From Gilvimarinus polysaccharolyticus (GTDB lineage Bacteria > Pseudomonadota > Gammaproteobacteria > Pseudomonadales > Cellvibrionaceae): 64,000 bases of DNA. Position 1 is the first letter of the stretch, and each line of letters opens with the position of its first letter. The translations under genes were made by a program, and so were the position numbers. This document shows, piece after piece, positions 1 through 8,279 of the stretch. The DNA lies in the NCBI RefSeq assembly GCF_001187555.1, contig NZ_LFIJ01000002.1, positions 1,116,545 to 1,180,544 of the forward strand, written 5' to 3'. The notes below the pieces were generated by a model. It did no database searches. It had not been told where the DNA came from and worked only from the letters and a program-made list of their open reading frames with translations.

Positions 1-1
1 G

Positions 2-748
2 GGTTTGGTTAAAGACGACGATAAATTCGCTGTTTTGACCGATATTCTGGGTGATGAAGATCACTTGGGCGATATGGACTTTAAAGTTGCCGGTACTTCT
101 AGCGGTATTACCGCTCTGCAAATGGATATCAAAATTGAAGGTATCACTGAGCAGATCATGGAGATCGCACTCGAGCAGGCATTGCACGCACGTTTGCACA
201 TTCTTGGCGAGATGAACAAAGTCTTATCTGTGTCGCGTGATACGGTTAGCGACAACGCACCACGTTTTGAAACCATCAAAGTTAACCCAGATAAAATCCG
301 CGATATTATCGGTAAAGGCGGCGCTACTATCCGCTCTATCACCGAAGAGACCGGTGCGTCGGTAGACATTGACGACGATGGTACTGTTAAGATCTACGCG
401 GTTGATAACACGGCGCTGCAAGCGGCTGTTAACATGATCGGAGGCATTATCGCCGAAGCCGAAATCGGCGCTACCTACGAAGGTATCGTGGTTCGGATCG
501 TCGACTTTGGTGCTTTTGTTAACTTCTTACCTGGTAAAGATGGCCTTGTGCACATCTCGCAAATTGCCGACGAGCGCGTTAATGCCGTTAGCGATTACCT
601 GAAAGAAGGCCAAGTGGTTAAGGTTAAGTGTCTGGATGTGGATCAGCGCGGTCGTATTAAGCTGTCCATTAAAGAGGCTATAGCCGACCAAAAAGCAGAG
701 TCGGGCGAAGAAGTTCCTGCTGCTAGCGAGCAAGGCGAAGAGTCGTAA
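2..748 (+). CDS. pnp: Polyribonucleotide nucleotidyltransferase (PNPase), C-terminal part
   Basis: This is the 3' part of pnp. The reading frame is open to the left window edge, and about 249 of the usual ~700 residues are present. PNPase is a phosphorolytic 3'-5' exoribonuclease of the RNA degradosome. The visible part starts inside the second RNase PH domain ([20 protein letters not shown]). A KH domain follows at about residues 92-131 of the visible part, with the GKGGATIR loop. An S1 RNA-binding domain comes next (about 155-222, from [17 protein letters not shown] to GRIKLSIK), then a short acidic tail ending GEES. A strong terminator follows the stop. The TTG near base 5 is an internal codon, not a start. 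Identification is secure; only the N-terminal part is missing. Confidence 0.97.
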   Translation, partial: GLVKDDDKFAVLTDILGDEDHLGDMDFKVAGTSSGITALQMDIKIEGITEQIMEIALEQALHARLHILGEMNKVLSVSRDTVSDNAPRFETIKVNPDKIRDIIGKGGATIRSITEETGASVDIDDDGTVKIYAVDNTALQAAVNMIGGIIAEAEIGATYEGIVVRIVDFGAFVNFLPGKDGLVHISQIADERVNAVSDYLKEGQVVKVKCLDVDQRGRIKLSIKEAIADQKAESGEEVPAASEQGEES

Positions 749-764
749 GACACTTCCTCTGCCG

Positions 765-797
765 AAAAAGCCGCCTCAATAGAGGCGGCTTTTTTTT
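765..797 (+). terminator. Rho-independent terminator after pnp
   Basis: The stem AAAGCCGCCTC / GAGGCGGCTTT has a short AATA-type loop and runs into an unbroken T tract. It lies 17 bases after the pnp stop codon and ends that transcript. Confidence 0.93.
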
Positions 798-887
798 GCT
801 TAAAATTTAGTGTGATAGGTGTCCGAGGCTAGCTCGGCGCAACGGGTCGGCTTTAAGTAGCGGTTATTGTGCAATCTTTATAAATAT

Positions 888-916
888 TTGACAACGTTGT
901 CTTTAGCGGATATTGT
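888..916 (+). promoter_or_regulatory. Sigma-70 promoter for the sugar transporter
   Basis: A perfect -35 TTGACA (888-893) and a -10 TATTGT (911-916) are separated by exactly 17 bases. Transcription would start near 923, giving a leader of about 110 bases before the ATG at 1035. The -35 box lies inside a 12-bp palindrome, so a repressor bound there would block RNA polymerase. The promoter is read by eye from consensus matches. Confidence 0.7.
890..901 (+). promoter_or_regulatory. LacI/GalR-type operator palindrome
   Basis: GACAACGTTGTC is a perfect palindrome with the central CG typical of LacI/GalR-family operators. It sits on the -35 element of the transporter promoter. In marine gammaproteobacteria, NagR-like and related LacI regulators bind sites of this general form upstream of sugar porters. 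The regulator gene is not in the window, so the effector sugar cannot be named. Confidence 0.6.
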
Positions 917-1034
917 CACTCTAGTAAGGCCGCTAGTCGCTATACTGAAGGGGCTAGTCAGGCTAGGTCATAATTAAAAAAACTAAAGCATCCGGCGTTT
1001 AATACGACGGTAAAGGAAGGCGTAGGTAATCCTT

Positions 1035-2381
1035 ATGAGTAATGAAGCTACCGCAGCTGCTGGCGCAGCCCCCCAAGTAAAGCACAGCGTAATTGTGCCT
1101 ATGGCTATTGTCGCAGGCCTGTTTTTTATCTTTGGTTTTGTTACTTGGCTCAATGGCGCCTTGATTCCATTTTTGCAAACAATTTGTAACTTAAGCGCCT
1201 TTGAGGCGATGTTGGTTACCTCGGCTTTTTATATTGCGTATACGGTTATGGCGCTGCCGATGGCCTACATTATTGAGCGCACCGGCTATAAAAATGGTAT
1301 GGCGATTGGTTTGTTTATTGTTGCCGCGGGTGCTTTGATCTTTATACCCGCCGCTTATGGCCGGCATTTTAGTATTTTCTTGTTGGCGCAGTTCGTTGTC
1401 GGCACCGGCTTAACAATTTTGCAAACCGCCTCTAACCCCTACGTGGTTAAGCTTGGCCCGCCAGAGTCTGCCGCTGTGCGTATCTGTGTGATGGGTTTAC
1501 TTAATAAGGGTGCGGGGGTGGTGGCACCTATTGTGTTTACGGCGTTGGTGCTTTCTGGCATTACTGGTGTTTCGGAAGTTGAGCTTGCGGCATTGACCGA
1601 GGTTGCTCGCGACGCCAAGTTGCATGAATTGGCAGCCCAGCTGGTGAACCCTTATGTGGGTATGGCAATTGTTTTGGCCGTTTTAGGTGTGGCAATGATA
1701 TTTGCCCCCATCCCGAATATTGAAGATGAGGTTTTGGACGGCCAAGAAGATGGCGATATTCGTTTGTCCGGTGTGTTCCAGTTTCCTCATTTAGTGCTGG
1801 GTGCTCTGGCGTTGTTTTTTTACGTCGGTGTCGAGGTGATTGCGGGTGACGCTATTGGCTTACTGGGTAAACAGGCCGGACTCGATGGCTCGATAAGCTC
1901 CATGCTGACTTCCTACACTATGATCTTTATGGTGATTGGATACTTAGTCGGTGTTGTTGTGATCCCACGTTTTATTAGTCAGCAAACGGCATTAATGAGC
2001 TCTGCCATTTTGGGTATTATTTTTACTGTTTGTGTGATGACCGGTTCGTTGCAAAACACAGTGATGTCGGCATCCACCCTCAGCTTGCTGGGTATGCCTG
2101 AGATTCCCAACGCGATTTATTTTGTTGCATTGCTTGGCTTTGCCAACTCTATGTGTTGGCCGGCTATTTGGCCGCTGTCGCTACAGGGCCTTGGCCGATA
2201 CACCAGTAAAGGCGCTGCCTTGCTGATTATGGGTATCGCCGGCGGTGCAATTTTGCCTCCAATTTACGGTCATTTTGCCGATACCGGTGATGGTCAATTA
2301 GCTTATGCTGTTTCTATTCCGGCTTATTTGTTTATTCTGTTTTATGCCGTTAAAGGCCATAAAATCACTCGCTGGAAATAG
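1035..2381 (+). CDS. Sugar MFS transporter, FucP/NagP/GluP (FHS) family
   Basis: A 448-residue inner-membrane protein of the fucose:H+ symporter branch of the major facilitator superfamily. The first helix (VIVPMAIVAGLFFIFGFVTW, about 19-38) and the following NGALIPFLQ are the family hallmark. LQTASNPYVVKLGPPESAAVR, about 131-151, is the conserved helix-5 signature, and about 12 hydrophobic segments can be counted. The family imports glucose, galactose, fucose or N-acetylglucosamine with protons; the substrate cannot be chosen from sequence alone. The gene is monocistronic, with its own operator-bearing promoter and a terminator immediately after the stop. A purine-rich AAGGAAGG lies about 14 bases before the ATG, somewhat farther than ideal. 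Confidence 0.88.
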   Translation: MSNEATAAAGAAPQVKHSVIVPMAIVAGLFFIFGFVTWLNGALIPFLQTICNLSAFEAMLVTSAFYIAYTVMALPMAYIIERTGYKNGMAIGLFIVAAGALIFIPAAYGRHFSIFLLAQFVVGTGLTILQTASNPYVVKLGPPESAAVRICVMGLLNKGAGVVAPIVFTALVLSGITGVSEVELAALTEVARDAKLHELAAQLVNPYVGMAIVLAVLGVAMIFAPIPNIEDEVLDGQEDGDIRLSGVFQFPHLVLGALALFFYVGVEVIAGDAIGLLGKQAGLDGSISSMLTSYTMIFMVIGYLVGVVVIPRFISQQTALMSSAILGIIFTVCVMTGSLQNTVMSASTLSLLGMPEIPNAIYFVALLGFANSMCWPAIWPLSLQGLGRYTSKGAALLIMGIAGGAILPPIYGHFADTGDGQLAYAVSIPAYLFILFYAVKGHKITRWK

Positions 2382-2408
2382 TTTAGAATTCCGTTAAGCT
2401 GACTTTTT

Positions 2409-2433
2409 GCCCAGCATTGCTGGGCTTTTTTTT
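2409..2433 (+). terminator. Rho-independent terminator after the sugar transporter
   Basis: GCCCAGCATTGCTGGGC forms a 7-bp stem with a short loop, followed at once by a T tract. It lies 27 bases after the transporter stop codon. Confidence 0.9.
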
Positions 2434-2635
2434 AATAAAAAGATGTGTTTTTTCTGTAATTTTTCCTTTCTTTTTTACTTTTCTCCTTTCCTCCTTTCCT
2501 CGATTTACACCTATAGGGTCACTTGATGTTGTGAGTGATTTTTGTAGCTCGGTTGGTGCGTACTTAGATTGTTTTAGATTATTAAGGGGCGACTTAGGCC
2601 AGTTGAGTATTTCTGCCTAGGGGGAACGGGTCTTC

Positions 2636-2651
2636 TTAATAACGTTATTAA
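2636..2651. repeat. 16-bp perfect palindrome
   Basis: TTAATAACGTTATTAA is fully self-complementary. Its central AACGTT resembles a regulator site, but it lies about 360 bases from the nearest start codon. Its role is unknown. Confidence 0.4.
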
Positions 2652-2805
2652 TCTGGTGAACGGTATAAAGGGTGGCTGTTGGCAGCTTTGAGCGTCTATT
2701 TCATTGGGCCAGGTGCGTAATGACTTTGTTTGTCCGCCGATGTTGTGCGGCTTTTTTAGTCGATGTTGTGCCCAACTGCACAGAGTGCGAAAAAGTCACC
2801 CCTGA

Positions 2806-2894
2806 CAAAGGTTGTTATATTGGCACGTTGTTGTAGGTTGTAAGTAATGGCAAGAGCGAACTGAGAGTACGAGTTTCGGTTGGAACAACCTTTG
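2806..2894. repeat. 11-bp inverted repeat with 67-bp spacing
   Basis: CAAAGGTTGTT at 2806-2816 is the exact reverse complement of AACAACCTTTG at 2884-2894. The spacing of centres is 78 bp, about seven helical turns, which would suit two copies of one regulator binding on the same face and looping. This is inference only. Confidence 0.4.
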
Positions 2895-2950
2895 CAACAC
2901 AACTACTATGAATATAGCGCTGCAATATCATTTCCCGCCGCCGCGCTTAC

Positions 2951-2968
2951 ACGCACAGATCTGTGCGT
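2951..2968. promoter_or_regulatory. 18-bp perfect palindrome, candidate operator of the doe operon
   Basis: ACGCACAGATCTGTGCGT is perfectly self-complementary and ends 45 bases before the first ATG of the ectoine-degradation operon. Position and symmetry suit a dimeric regulator. Known ectoine regulators include the GntR/MocR-type EnuR and the AsnC/Lrp-type DoeX, but I cannot say which protein binds here, and neither gene is in the window. Confidence 0.5.
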
Positions 2969-3013
2969 TCTATCACTTGGTTATTTTGACTGAGTAGATC
3001 TGCAAGGAGGAGT

Positions 3014-4180
3014 ATGTCGACTTATTGGCAACAGACCCTGGTGTTTGCGCAGCAATTGCGCCATGAGTTACACACCCAGCCTGAGCTTGGCTGGCAAGAG
3101 CACCGCACGGCGCAGCGTATTCGCACCGAGCTTGATCGGCTAGGTATTGCCTGGCGCGAGTGCGCTGGTACCGGTACGGTTGCCTGGTTAAACCTTGGTG
3201 CTAAAGGCAGCGCTGCGCGGTCTGTGGCTCTGCGCGGTGACATAGACGCCTTACCCATTCACGAACAGTCGGCGGTTGCGTGGCAATCGCAAGTGCCCGG
3301 TTGCATGCACGCTTGTGGTCACGACGGACACACCGCGGCACTGATGGCAACGGCGGCTTGGCTTAAGCATGTCGAGTCGCAGCTGTCGGGCCCTGTCACC
3401 TTATTGTTTCAGCCGGCCGAAGAGGGAGGCCACGGCGCCCGTAAAATGATCGATGATGGTGCACTGGAGGGGGTCGATTGCATTTATGGGTGGCACAACT
3501 GGCCTGCCATTGAGTATGGCAAGTTGGTGTGCCCCGACGGTATTGTGATGTGTGGCAACGGTACTTTCCAAATCACGGTTAAGGGCAAGGGTGGGCACGC
3601 CAGCCAACCGGAGCTGTGTCGCGATCCGGTGTTGGCGGCCAGCGCTATTACTTTAGCTTTACAGCAAGTGGTTAGTCGCCGTTTGGCGCCACAGCAAACC
3701 TGCGTGGTGAGTGTCACCTCTATCGACGCTCGCGCTGCGGCCACCGTGATTCCAGAACAGGCTGTGATCGGCGGCAGTATTCGTGTTTCAGATGTTGTCG
3801 CTCGCGATACCGTTAATCAACTTATTACCGAGATCGCACAGCATACGGCGCGGAGTTACGGCGTTGAGTGCGATGTTGAGATTATACCGCGCTATAACCC
3901 GACTATTAATCATCATGCAGAAGCTAGCGCAGTGCGTGACAGTTGGCGGAAGCTGTATGGTGATGCGGCGCTCGACACGTCGACACGCCTCCCGATTATG
4001 GCCTCTGAAGATTTCAGTTATTACCTGCAAGAAATTCCGGGCGCTTTTGCGTTAATCGGCGCCGACGATGGCGCCGGTCATGACTCGCCCTGTCACAGCT
4101 CATATTACGATTTTAATGATCGCTTGTTAGAGCCTGTAGTGCGTTTATACGCCCAGTTGGTGGGTGCGCCGCTGCCCTAA
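3014..4180 (+). CDS. doeB2: N(2)-acetyl-L-2,4-diaminobutanoate deacetylase, M20 type (DoeB2)
   Basis: A 388-residue M20D-family metallo-amidohydrolase. Metal ligands are visible: H99/C101/H103 in CMHACGHDGH, E136-E137 in FQPAEEGG, H161 in GWHNWP, and a C-terminal GHDSPCH. On its own it would be called a hippurate or amino-acid amidohydrolase. Its position directly before DABA aminotransferase, ectoine hydrolase and semialdehyde dehydrogenase genes makes removal of the acetyl group from N-alpha-acetyl-diaminobutyrate the likely reaction. This is the DoeB2 variant, unrelated to the aspartoacylase-like DoeB of Halomonas. The start is supported by GCAAGGAGGAGT just before the ATG. It is the first gene of the operon. 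Confidence 0.82.
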   Translation: MSTYWQQTLVFAQQLRHELHTQPELGWQEHRTAQRIRTELDRLGIAWRECAGTGTVAWLNLGAKGSAARSVALRGDIDALPIHEQSAVAWQSQVPGCMHACGHDGHTAALMATAAWLKHVESQLSGPVTLLFQPAEEGGHGARKMIDDGALEGVDCIYGWHNWPAIEYGKLVCPDGIVMCGNGTFQITVKGKGGHASQPELCRDPVLAASAITLALQQVVSRRLAPQQTCVVSVTSIDARAAATVIPEQAVIGGSIRVSDVVARDTVNQLITEIAQHTARSYGVECDVEIIPRYNPTINHHAEASAVRDSWRKLYGDAALDTSTRLPIMASEDFSYYLQEIPGAFALIGADDGAGHDSPCHSSYYDFNDRLLEPVVRLYAQLVGAPLP

Positions 4181-4242
4181 TTTTTAATATCACAGCCGGC
4201 CCCGCCGGCATGTTGTGCCACGGCACTTTTAAGGAGACGAGT

Positions 4243-5517
4243 ATGAGCATATTTGAACAGCGCGAATCCGAGATAAGAGGCTACTGCCGCGTTTATCCTG
4301 TTGTTTTTGATACGGCGAGTAATGCGCGACAAACAGATGATCAAGGCAATGACTATATTGATTTTTTTGCTGGGGCTGGGGTGCTGAATTTTGGTCATAA
4401 CAATGAGCGTATGAAAAAAGCCGTCATCGATTATATCAATGCCGATGGCGTGACCCACAGTTTGGATATGCACAGTACGGCTAAGCGCCGTTTTATGGAG
4501 CGTTTTACCAAAACGATTTTAGAGCCCCGAGGTATGCCGCATAAAATGCAATTTATGGGCCCCACCGGTACTAACTCGGTAGAGGCTGCGCTAAAAATTG
4601 CACGCCGTGCAACTGGGCGCACAGAAATTGTCGCGTTTACCCACGGCTTTCACGGCATGACTTTGGGGGCGCTGGCCTGTACCGCCAACCAAGCGTTTCG
4701 CGGTGCTGCGGGGGTCCCGCTTAACCACGTTTCGCACTACCCATTTGGTGCCGATAAACATACCGCCGACAATCCATTAAGCGGTGGTGCGGGTGTGGTT
4801 GACGAGCTGCGCGCGTTATACCGAGACGGTTCCAGTGGCGTATTGCCACCGGCGGCTTTTTTGGTTGAGACAATTCAGGCCGAAGGTGGTGTGAACGTCG
4901 CCGATAAAAAGTGGCTGCAAGATTTACAAGCTCTTGCGCAAGAGGTGGGCGCGCTGTTTATTATCGACGATATTCAAGTCGGCTGCGGGCGCACCGGTAG
5001 TTACTTTAGTTTTGATACTTTGGGGTTAGATCCAGATGTCGTGTGTCTGGCCAAAGGTTTGGGCGGCTGGGGTACTCCAATGGCTATGAATTTAGTTAAG
5101 CCCGAGGTCGATAAACATTGGAATCCCGGTGAGCACACTGGCACATTTAGAGGGCAAGGGCTCAGTTTTGTGGCCGGCGCGGAAGCACTTAGTTATTTTG
5201 AGGACGCAAGTTTTATGCAAGAGGTCCTCGTTAAAGGTAAGCAGATGCTCGATGCCATCAGTCCACTTGAAGATAAATTTGATGCAGTACAGGTGCGTGG
5301 AACCGGTATGATCTACGGTATAGATGTAGGTGACGGTGAGCGCGCTAAAGCGATTGTTTCGGCGTGTTTTGCCGATGGTTTGTTGGTGTCGGCTTGCGGC
5401 TCTGGCGGCCGAGTGATTAAGTTAATACCACCGCTGACAATACCAGACGCGGATTTGTTGCAAGGTTTAAAGACGGTAGTCGCACACACGCAAAAAGTGA
5501 TGGAGGTGAAGTTATGA
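4243..5517 (+). CDS. doeD: Diaminobutyrate transaminase of ectoine catabolism (DoeD)
   Basis: A 424-residue class III PLP-dependent aminotransferase, close in type to EctB. It would convert L-2,4-diaminobutyrate and 2-oxoglutarate to aspartate semialdehyde and glutamate. Visible landmarks are GPTGTNSVEAALK (106-118) for phosphate binding, HGFHGMT (134-140), the PLP-ring aspartate in FIIDDIQVGCGRTG (about 239-252), and the Schiff-base lysine K271 in CLAKGLGG. The ATG at 4243 is chosen over an upstream in-frame ATG at 4210 because AAGGAGACGAGT stands just before it and the extra residues do not fit the family. The same enzyme class serves ectoine synthesis, but the absence of ectA/ectC and the presence of hydrolase and dehydrogenase genes indicate catabolism. 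Confidence 0.88.
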   Translation: MSIFEQRESEIRGYCRVYPVVFDTASNARQTDDQGNDYIDFFAGAGVLNFGHNNERMKKAVIDYINADGVTHSLDMHSTAKRRFMERFTKTILEPRGMPHKMQFMGPTGTNSVEAALKIARRATGRTEIVAFTHGFHGMTLGALACTANQAFRGAAGVPLNHVSHYPFGADKHTADNPLSGGAGVVDELRALYRDGSSGVLPPAAFLVETIQAEGGVNVADKKWLQDLQALAQEVGALFIIDDIQVGCGRTGSYFSFDTLGLDPDVVCLAKGLGGWGTPMAMNLVKPEVDKHWNPGEHTGTFRGQGLSFVAGAEALSYFEDASFMQEVLVKGKQMLDAISPLEDKFDAVQVRGTGMIYGIDVGDGERAKAIVSACFADGLLVSACGSGGRVIKLIPPLTIPDADLLQGLKTVVAHTQKVMEVKL

Positions 5518-6818
5518 GACAGCGAGATGATATGACTTTTCCGTTTGCTGAGTACGAGCGCCGCATCAGCGAGCTGCGCACTCGTATTGCGCAACGGCAC
5601 CTAGATGCGGTGGTGATCTCTGATCCAGAAAACATTATGTACCTGACCGATTACCAAACTACCGGTTATTCATTTTTTCAGGCGCTGGTCGTACCGCTAG
5701 ACGATGAGCCTTTTATGATTACTCGGACATTGGAGGAGTCCAATGTTATCGCCCGCACTTGGGTCGAACACACACGGCCCTATCCAGATACAGGGGACGC
5801 GATTCAAATGTTGGTAGATGCGTTGCGCGCCTTTGGTTTGGCTAACAAGCGTATTGGTTACGAGCGCAATAGTTATTTTTTTCCGGCTTATCATCAAGAC
5901 TGTATTCACACCACCTTAACGGGCGGCAAGTTGCTAGATTGTTTTGGTATTGTCGAGCAGGGACGGATCTGCAAATCGCCTGTCGAGATCGATATTATGC
6001 GACGTGCGGCAACGGCGACCGAGGCGGGAATGCAGGCGGGTATTGCCGCGTGTGAGGCCGGCGCCACTGAGAACGAAATTGGCGCGGCTATTAGCGCTGG
6101 AATGTTTCGCGCAGGCGGCGAGCCACCGGCGGTGATGCCGTACGTTACCTCGGGGCCGCGTACCATGATTGGTCACGCCACGTGGGAGGGGCGTACTGTG
6201 CAATCTGGCGAGCATGTGTTTTTAGAGGTGGGTGGCTGTTATCGACGTTATCACACCGCCATGATGCGAACTATCGTGTTGGGTGATTTATCCGACTCTA
6301 TGTATAAAGCTCAAGAGAAAATGAAGCAGGCATTGACTGCCGTGCATAAAAGTTTCCAGCCCGGCATGACAGTATCCGATGCGGATAATCTGGTGCGCAA
6401 TATTATCTCCGATAACGATGTCGGTGCACGCTTGATTACCCGTTCGGGCTACTCCATCGGCATTGCTTTTCCACCCAGTTGGGATGAAGGTTATATAGTG
6501 AGTTTAAAGCAGGGCGAGTCGGCCATTTTGCAAGAGGGTATGACGTTTCATATTATCCCTTGGATGTGGGGGGTTGATGGCGATAAAACCTGCGGTATCT
6601 CCGATACTATTCATATCACGGCAGAAGGCTGTGAATCCTTTTTTAGTATGGAGCAAGACTTTACCGTCAAGCCCGATACCAATGCAGGCTCTATGGCACA
6701 GCTTTCTAACTCACGAAAAAACAAAAAAAACTCGAACAACCAACACGATAAAAATGCTGCTAATGCCACAGCTAAACCCCAGGATACAGTCTCTGATAAT
6801 ACCCAAAGCGCAAGCTAG
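5514..6818 (+). CDS. doeA: Ectoine hydrolase (DoeA, M24 fold)
   Basis: A 434-residue member of the creatinase/Xaa-Pro dipeptidase (M24) family. DoeA/EutD enzymes open the ectoine ring to N-acetyl-diaminobutyrate without a catalytic metal. Here the usual M24 metal ligands are indeed replaced: the first Asp region reads FLEVGGCYRRYHTAMMRT, and the GHGIG-type His segment reads SGYSIGIAFPP. The ATG overlaps the doeD stop (ATGA), indicating translational coupling, and GGAGGTGAAG precedes it. The last ~45 residues (from about 390) are a polar, Asn/Lys/Ser-rich tail (SRKNKKNSNNQHDKN) that looks disordered and is not part of the M24 fold. Family assignment is firm and the function follows from operon context. 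Confidence 0.88.
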   Translation: MRQRDDMTFPFAEYERRISELRTRIAQRHLDAVVISDPENIMYLTDYQTTGYSFFQALVVPLDDEPFMITRTLEESNVIARTWVEHTRPYPDTGDAIQMLVDALRAFGLANKRIGYERNSYFFPAYHQDCIHTTLTGGKLLDCFGIVEQGRICKSPVEIDIMRRAATATEAGMQAGIAACEAGATENEIGAAISAGMFRAGGEPPAVMPYVTSGPRTMIGHATWEGRTVQSGEHVFLEVGGCYRRYHTAMMRTIVLGDLSDSMYKAQEKMKQALTAVHKSFQPGMTVSDADNLVRNIISDNDVGARLITRSGYSIGIAFPPSWDEGYIVSLKQGESAILQEGMTFHIIPWMWGVDGDKTCGISDTIHITAEGCESFFSMEQDFTVKPDTNAGSMAQLSNSRKNKKNSNNQHDKNAANATAKPQDTVSDNTQSAS

Positions 6819-6828
6819 AGAGGAATTT

Positions 6829-8190
6829 ATGCTGACAGCAACGAACCCTTATCTGGGAGAAAAAATTGCCGATTATCCGGCACTAAGCAATGCCGCAATG
6901 AGTGAGCGAATTGGTGATGCCAATAAAGCGTTTGAATCTTGGCAGGCCAAAAGCTTTACTCAACGTGCTGATGTGTTGCGCGCAGTGGCGAAAGAATTGC
7001 GTCACCAGAAGCCGGCTCTTGCAAAATTAATGGCCGATGAAATGGGTAAACCTATTAAGGAGGGTGGCCCCGAGGTAGAAAAAGCGGCAAGTTGCGCCGA
7101 GTTTTATGCCGATAACGCCGAACACTTTTTAACGGCCGATGTGCTGTCCTCTGACGCGAGTCTTAGCTACGTGCGTTATCAACCACTGGGGACGTTGCTG
7201 GGTATTTTGCCGTGGAACGCACCGCTGTGGTTAGCGTTTCGTTATTTGGCTCCAGCGCTGATGGCCGGCAACACTTGCGTGATGAAGCACGACCCGAATG
7301 TGCCTGCTTGCGCCCAGGCTATCGCCGATGCATTTGTCACGGCTGGGGCGCCCGCTAATGTGGTGGTTAATTTAGCGATCGAAACATCGCAGGTAGAGCA
7401 GGCCATTCGCGATCCACGCATTATGGCTGTTTCGTTTACCGGATCGGCCGGCGCCGGCGCCAAAGTGGCGGCGGTGGCCGGCAGCGAGATAAAGCCTGCG
7501 GTATTAGAGCTGGGCGGCTCTGACCCTTTTATTGTTTTGGCAGATGCCGATCTGGAGCGGGCCGCCGATATTGCCGTTTTGTCTCGGATTATCAATGCCG
7601 GACAATCGTGTATTGCTGCTAAGCGCATTCTGGTTGAGCAAAGTATTTACCCTGAGTTTACCGAAATGTTGCGCACGCGATTGGCGGCCTTAACTCTTGG
7701 CGACCCGACGCTTGAGAGTACCGACCTTGGCCCTATTGCGCGGGACGATTTACGTCAAAACCTACACCGGCAGGTGACCGAAACGGTCAACGCCGGCGCA
7801 CGCTGTTTATTAGGGGGGGAGTTGCCTGTTGGTAAAGGGTATTTTTATCCGGTAACGCTACTGGCCGATGTCACCACCGATATGTGTGCGTTTCAGGAGG
7901 AGACCTTTGGCCCGATCATGGCGGTGGCACCTGTGACCGATTTAGAGCAGGCCATCGGTATCGCTAACGACACTGAGTACGGCTTAGGCGCCGCTCTTTG
8001 GATGGCGGATACGGACGCCGCACAGCAGGCTGCGGGGCGACTAAATGCCGGCCAAGTGGCTATTAATGGCATCGTAAAAACTGATCCACGTTTGCCCAGT
8101 GGCGGCATTAAGCGCTCGGGTTATGGTCGCGAACTCGGCCCGCACGGGATTCGTGAATTTGTTAATGCGAAACAGGTATGGATCGCCTAG
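6829..8190 (+). CDS. doeC: Aspartate-semialdehyde dehydrogenase of ectoine catabolism (DoeC)
   Basis: A 453-residue NAD(P)-dependent aldehyde dehydrogenase of the succinate-semialdehyde dehydrogenase type. It probably oxidises aspartate semialdehyde to aspartate, the last step of ectoine breakdown. Catalytic residues are visible: N130 in ILPWNAP, E227 in VLELGGSDP, and the nucleophile C261 in NAGQSCIAAKR. The NAD-binding FTGSAGAGAKV lies around 203. The ATG at 6829 is preceded by AGAGAGGAATTT, and its product begins MLTATNPYLG, the normal family N-terminus. The frame is open upstream to 6574, but that part overlaps doeA and is not protein-like. The gene starts 10 bases after the doeA stop and closes the operon. 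Confidence 0.86.
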   Translation: MLTATNPYLGEKIADYPALSNAAMSERIGDANKAFESWQAKSFTQRADVLRAVAKELRHQKPALAKLMADEMGKPIKEGGPEVEKAASCAEFYADNAEHFLTADVLSSDASLSYVRYQPLGTLLGILPWNAPLWLAFRYLAPALMAGNTCVMKHDPNVPACAQAIADAFVTAGAPANVVVNLAIETSQVEQAIRDPRIMAVSFTGSAGAGAKVAAVAGSEIKPAVLELGGSDPFIVLADADLERAADIAVLSRIINAGQSCIAAKRILVEQSIYPEFTEMLRTRLAALTLGDPTLESTDLGPIARDDLRQNLHRQVTETVNAGARCLLGGELPVGKGYFYPVTLLADVTTDMCAFQEETFGPIMAVAPVTDLEQAIGIANDTEYGLGAALWMADTDAAQQAAGRLNAGQVAINGIVKTDPRLPSGGIKRSGYGRELGPHGIREFVNAKQVWIA

Positions 8191-8279
8191 AGACAAGCGG
8201 GCTTTTGTCCTTGTGATGTTGTGCTATCATGTGTTGTTTTTGACGCCAATGTCGCATTTTTCTACACGAGCCCCGTTTT

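Larger units (their letters stand above)
2434..3013. other. 580-base non-coding leader upstream of the ectoine operon
   Basis: No convincing gene is seen here. The short open frame that begins inside the preceding terminator is T-rich, lacks a ribosome site and resembles nothing. The stretch holds three symmetric elements: a 16-bp palindrome at 2636-2651, an 11-bp inverted repeat at 2806-2816 and 2884-2894, and an 18-bp palindrome at 2951-2968. They probably belong to the control of the downstream operon. I could not assign a confident -35/-10 pair. Confidence 0.5.

Noticed and set aside
2417-2620. 67-codon open frame after the sugar transporter
   Set aside because: It begins inside a terminator, has no ribosome-binding site, and its T-rich composition is not protein-like.
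2821-2836. TGGCACG resembling a sigma-54 -24 box
   Set aside because: At the required distance the -12 element reads TGTAG instead of TTGCA/T and lacks the GC, so it is not a sigma-54 promoter.
3022-3258. Antisense open frames inside doeB2, ilvD, priA and other genes
   Set aside because: They follow from codon bias of the real genes on the opposite strand and have no ribosome sites or recognisable domains.
6574-6828. 85-codon N-terminal extension of DoeC
   Set aside because: It overlaps the end of doeA in another frame; the family N-terminus and ribosome site are at 6829.
8191-8279. GACAA/TTGTC pair after doeC as a terminator
   Set aside because: The stem is only five base pairs and no T tract follows.
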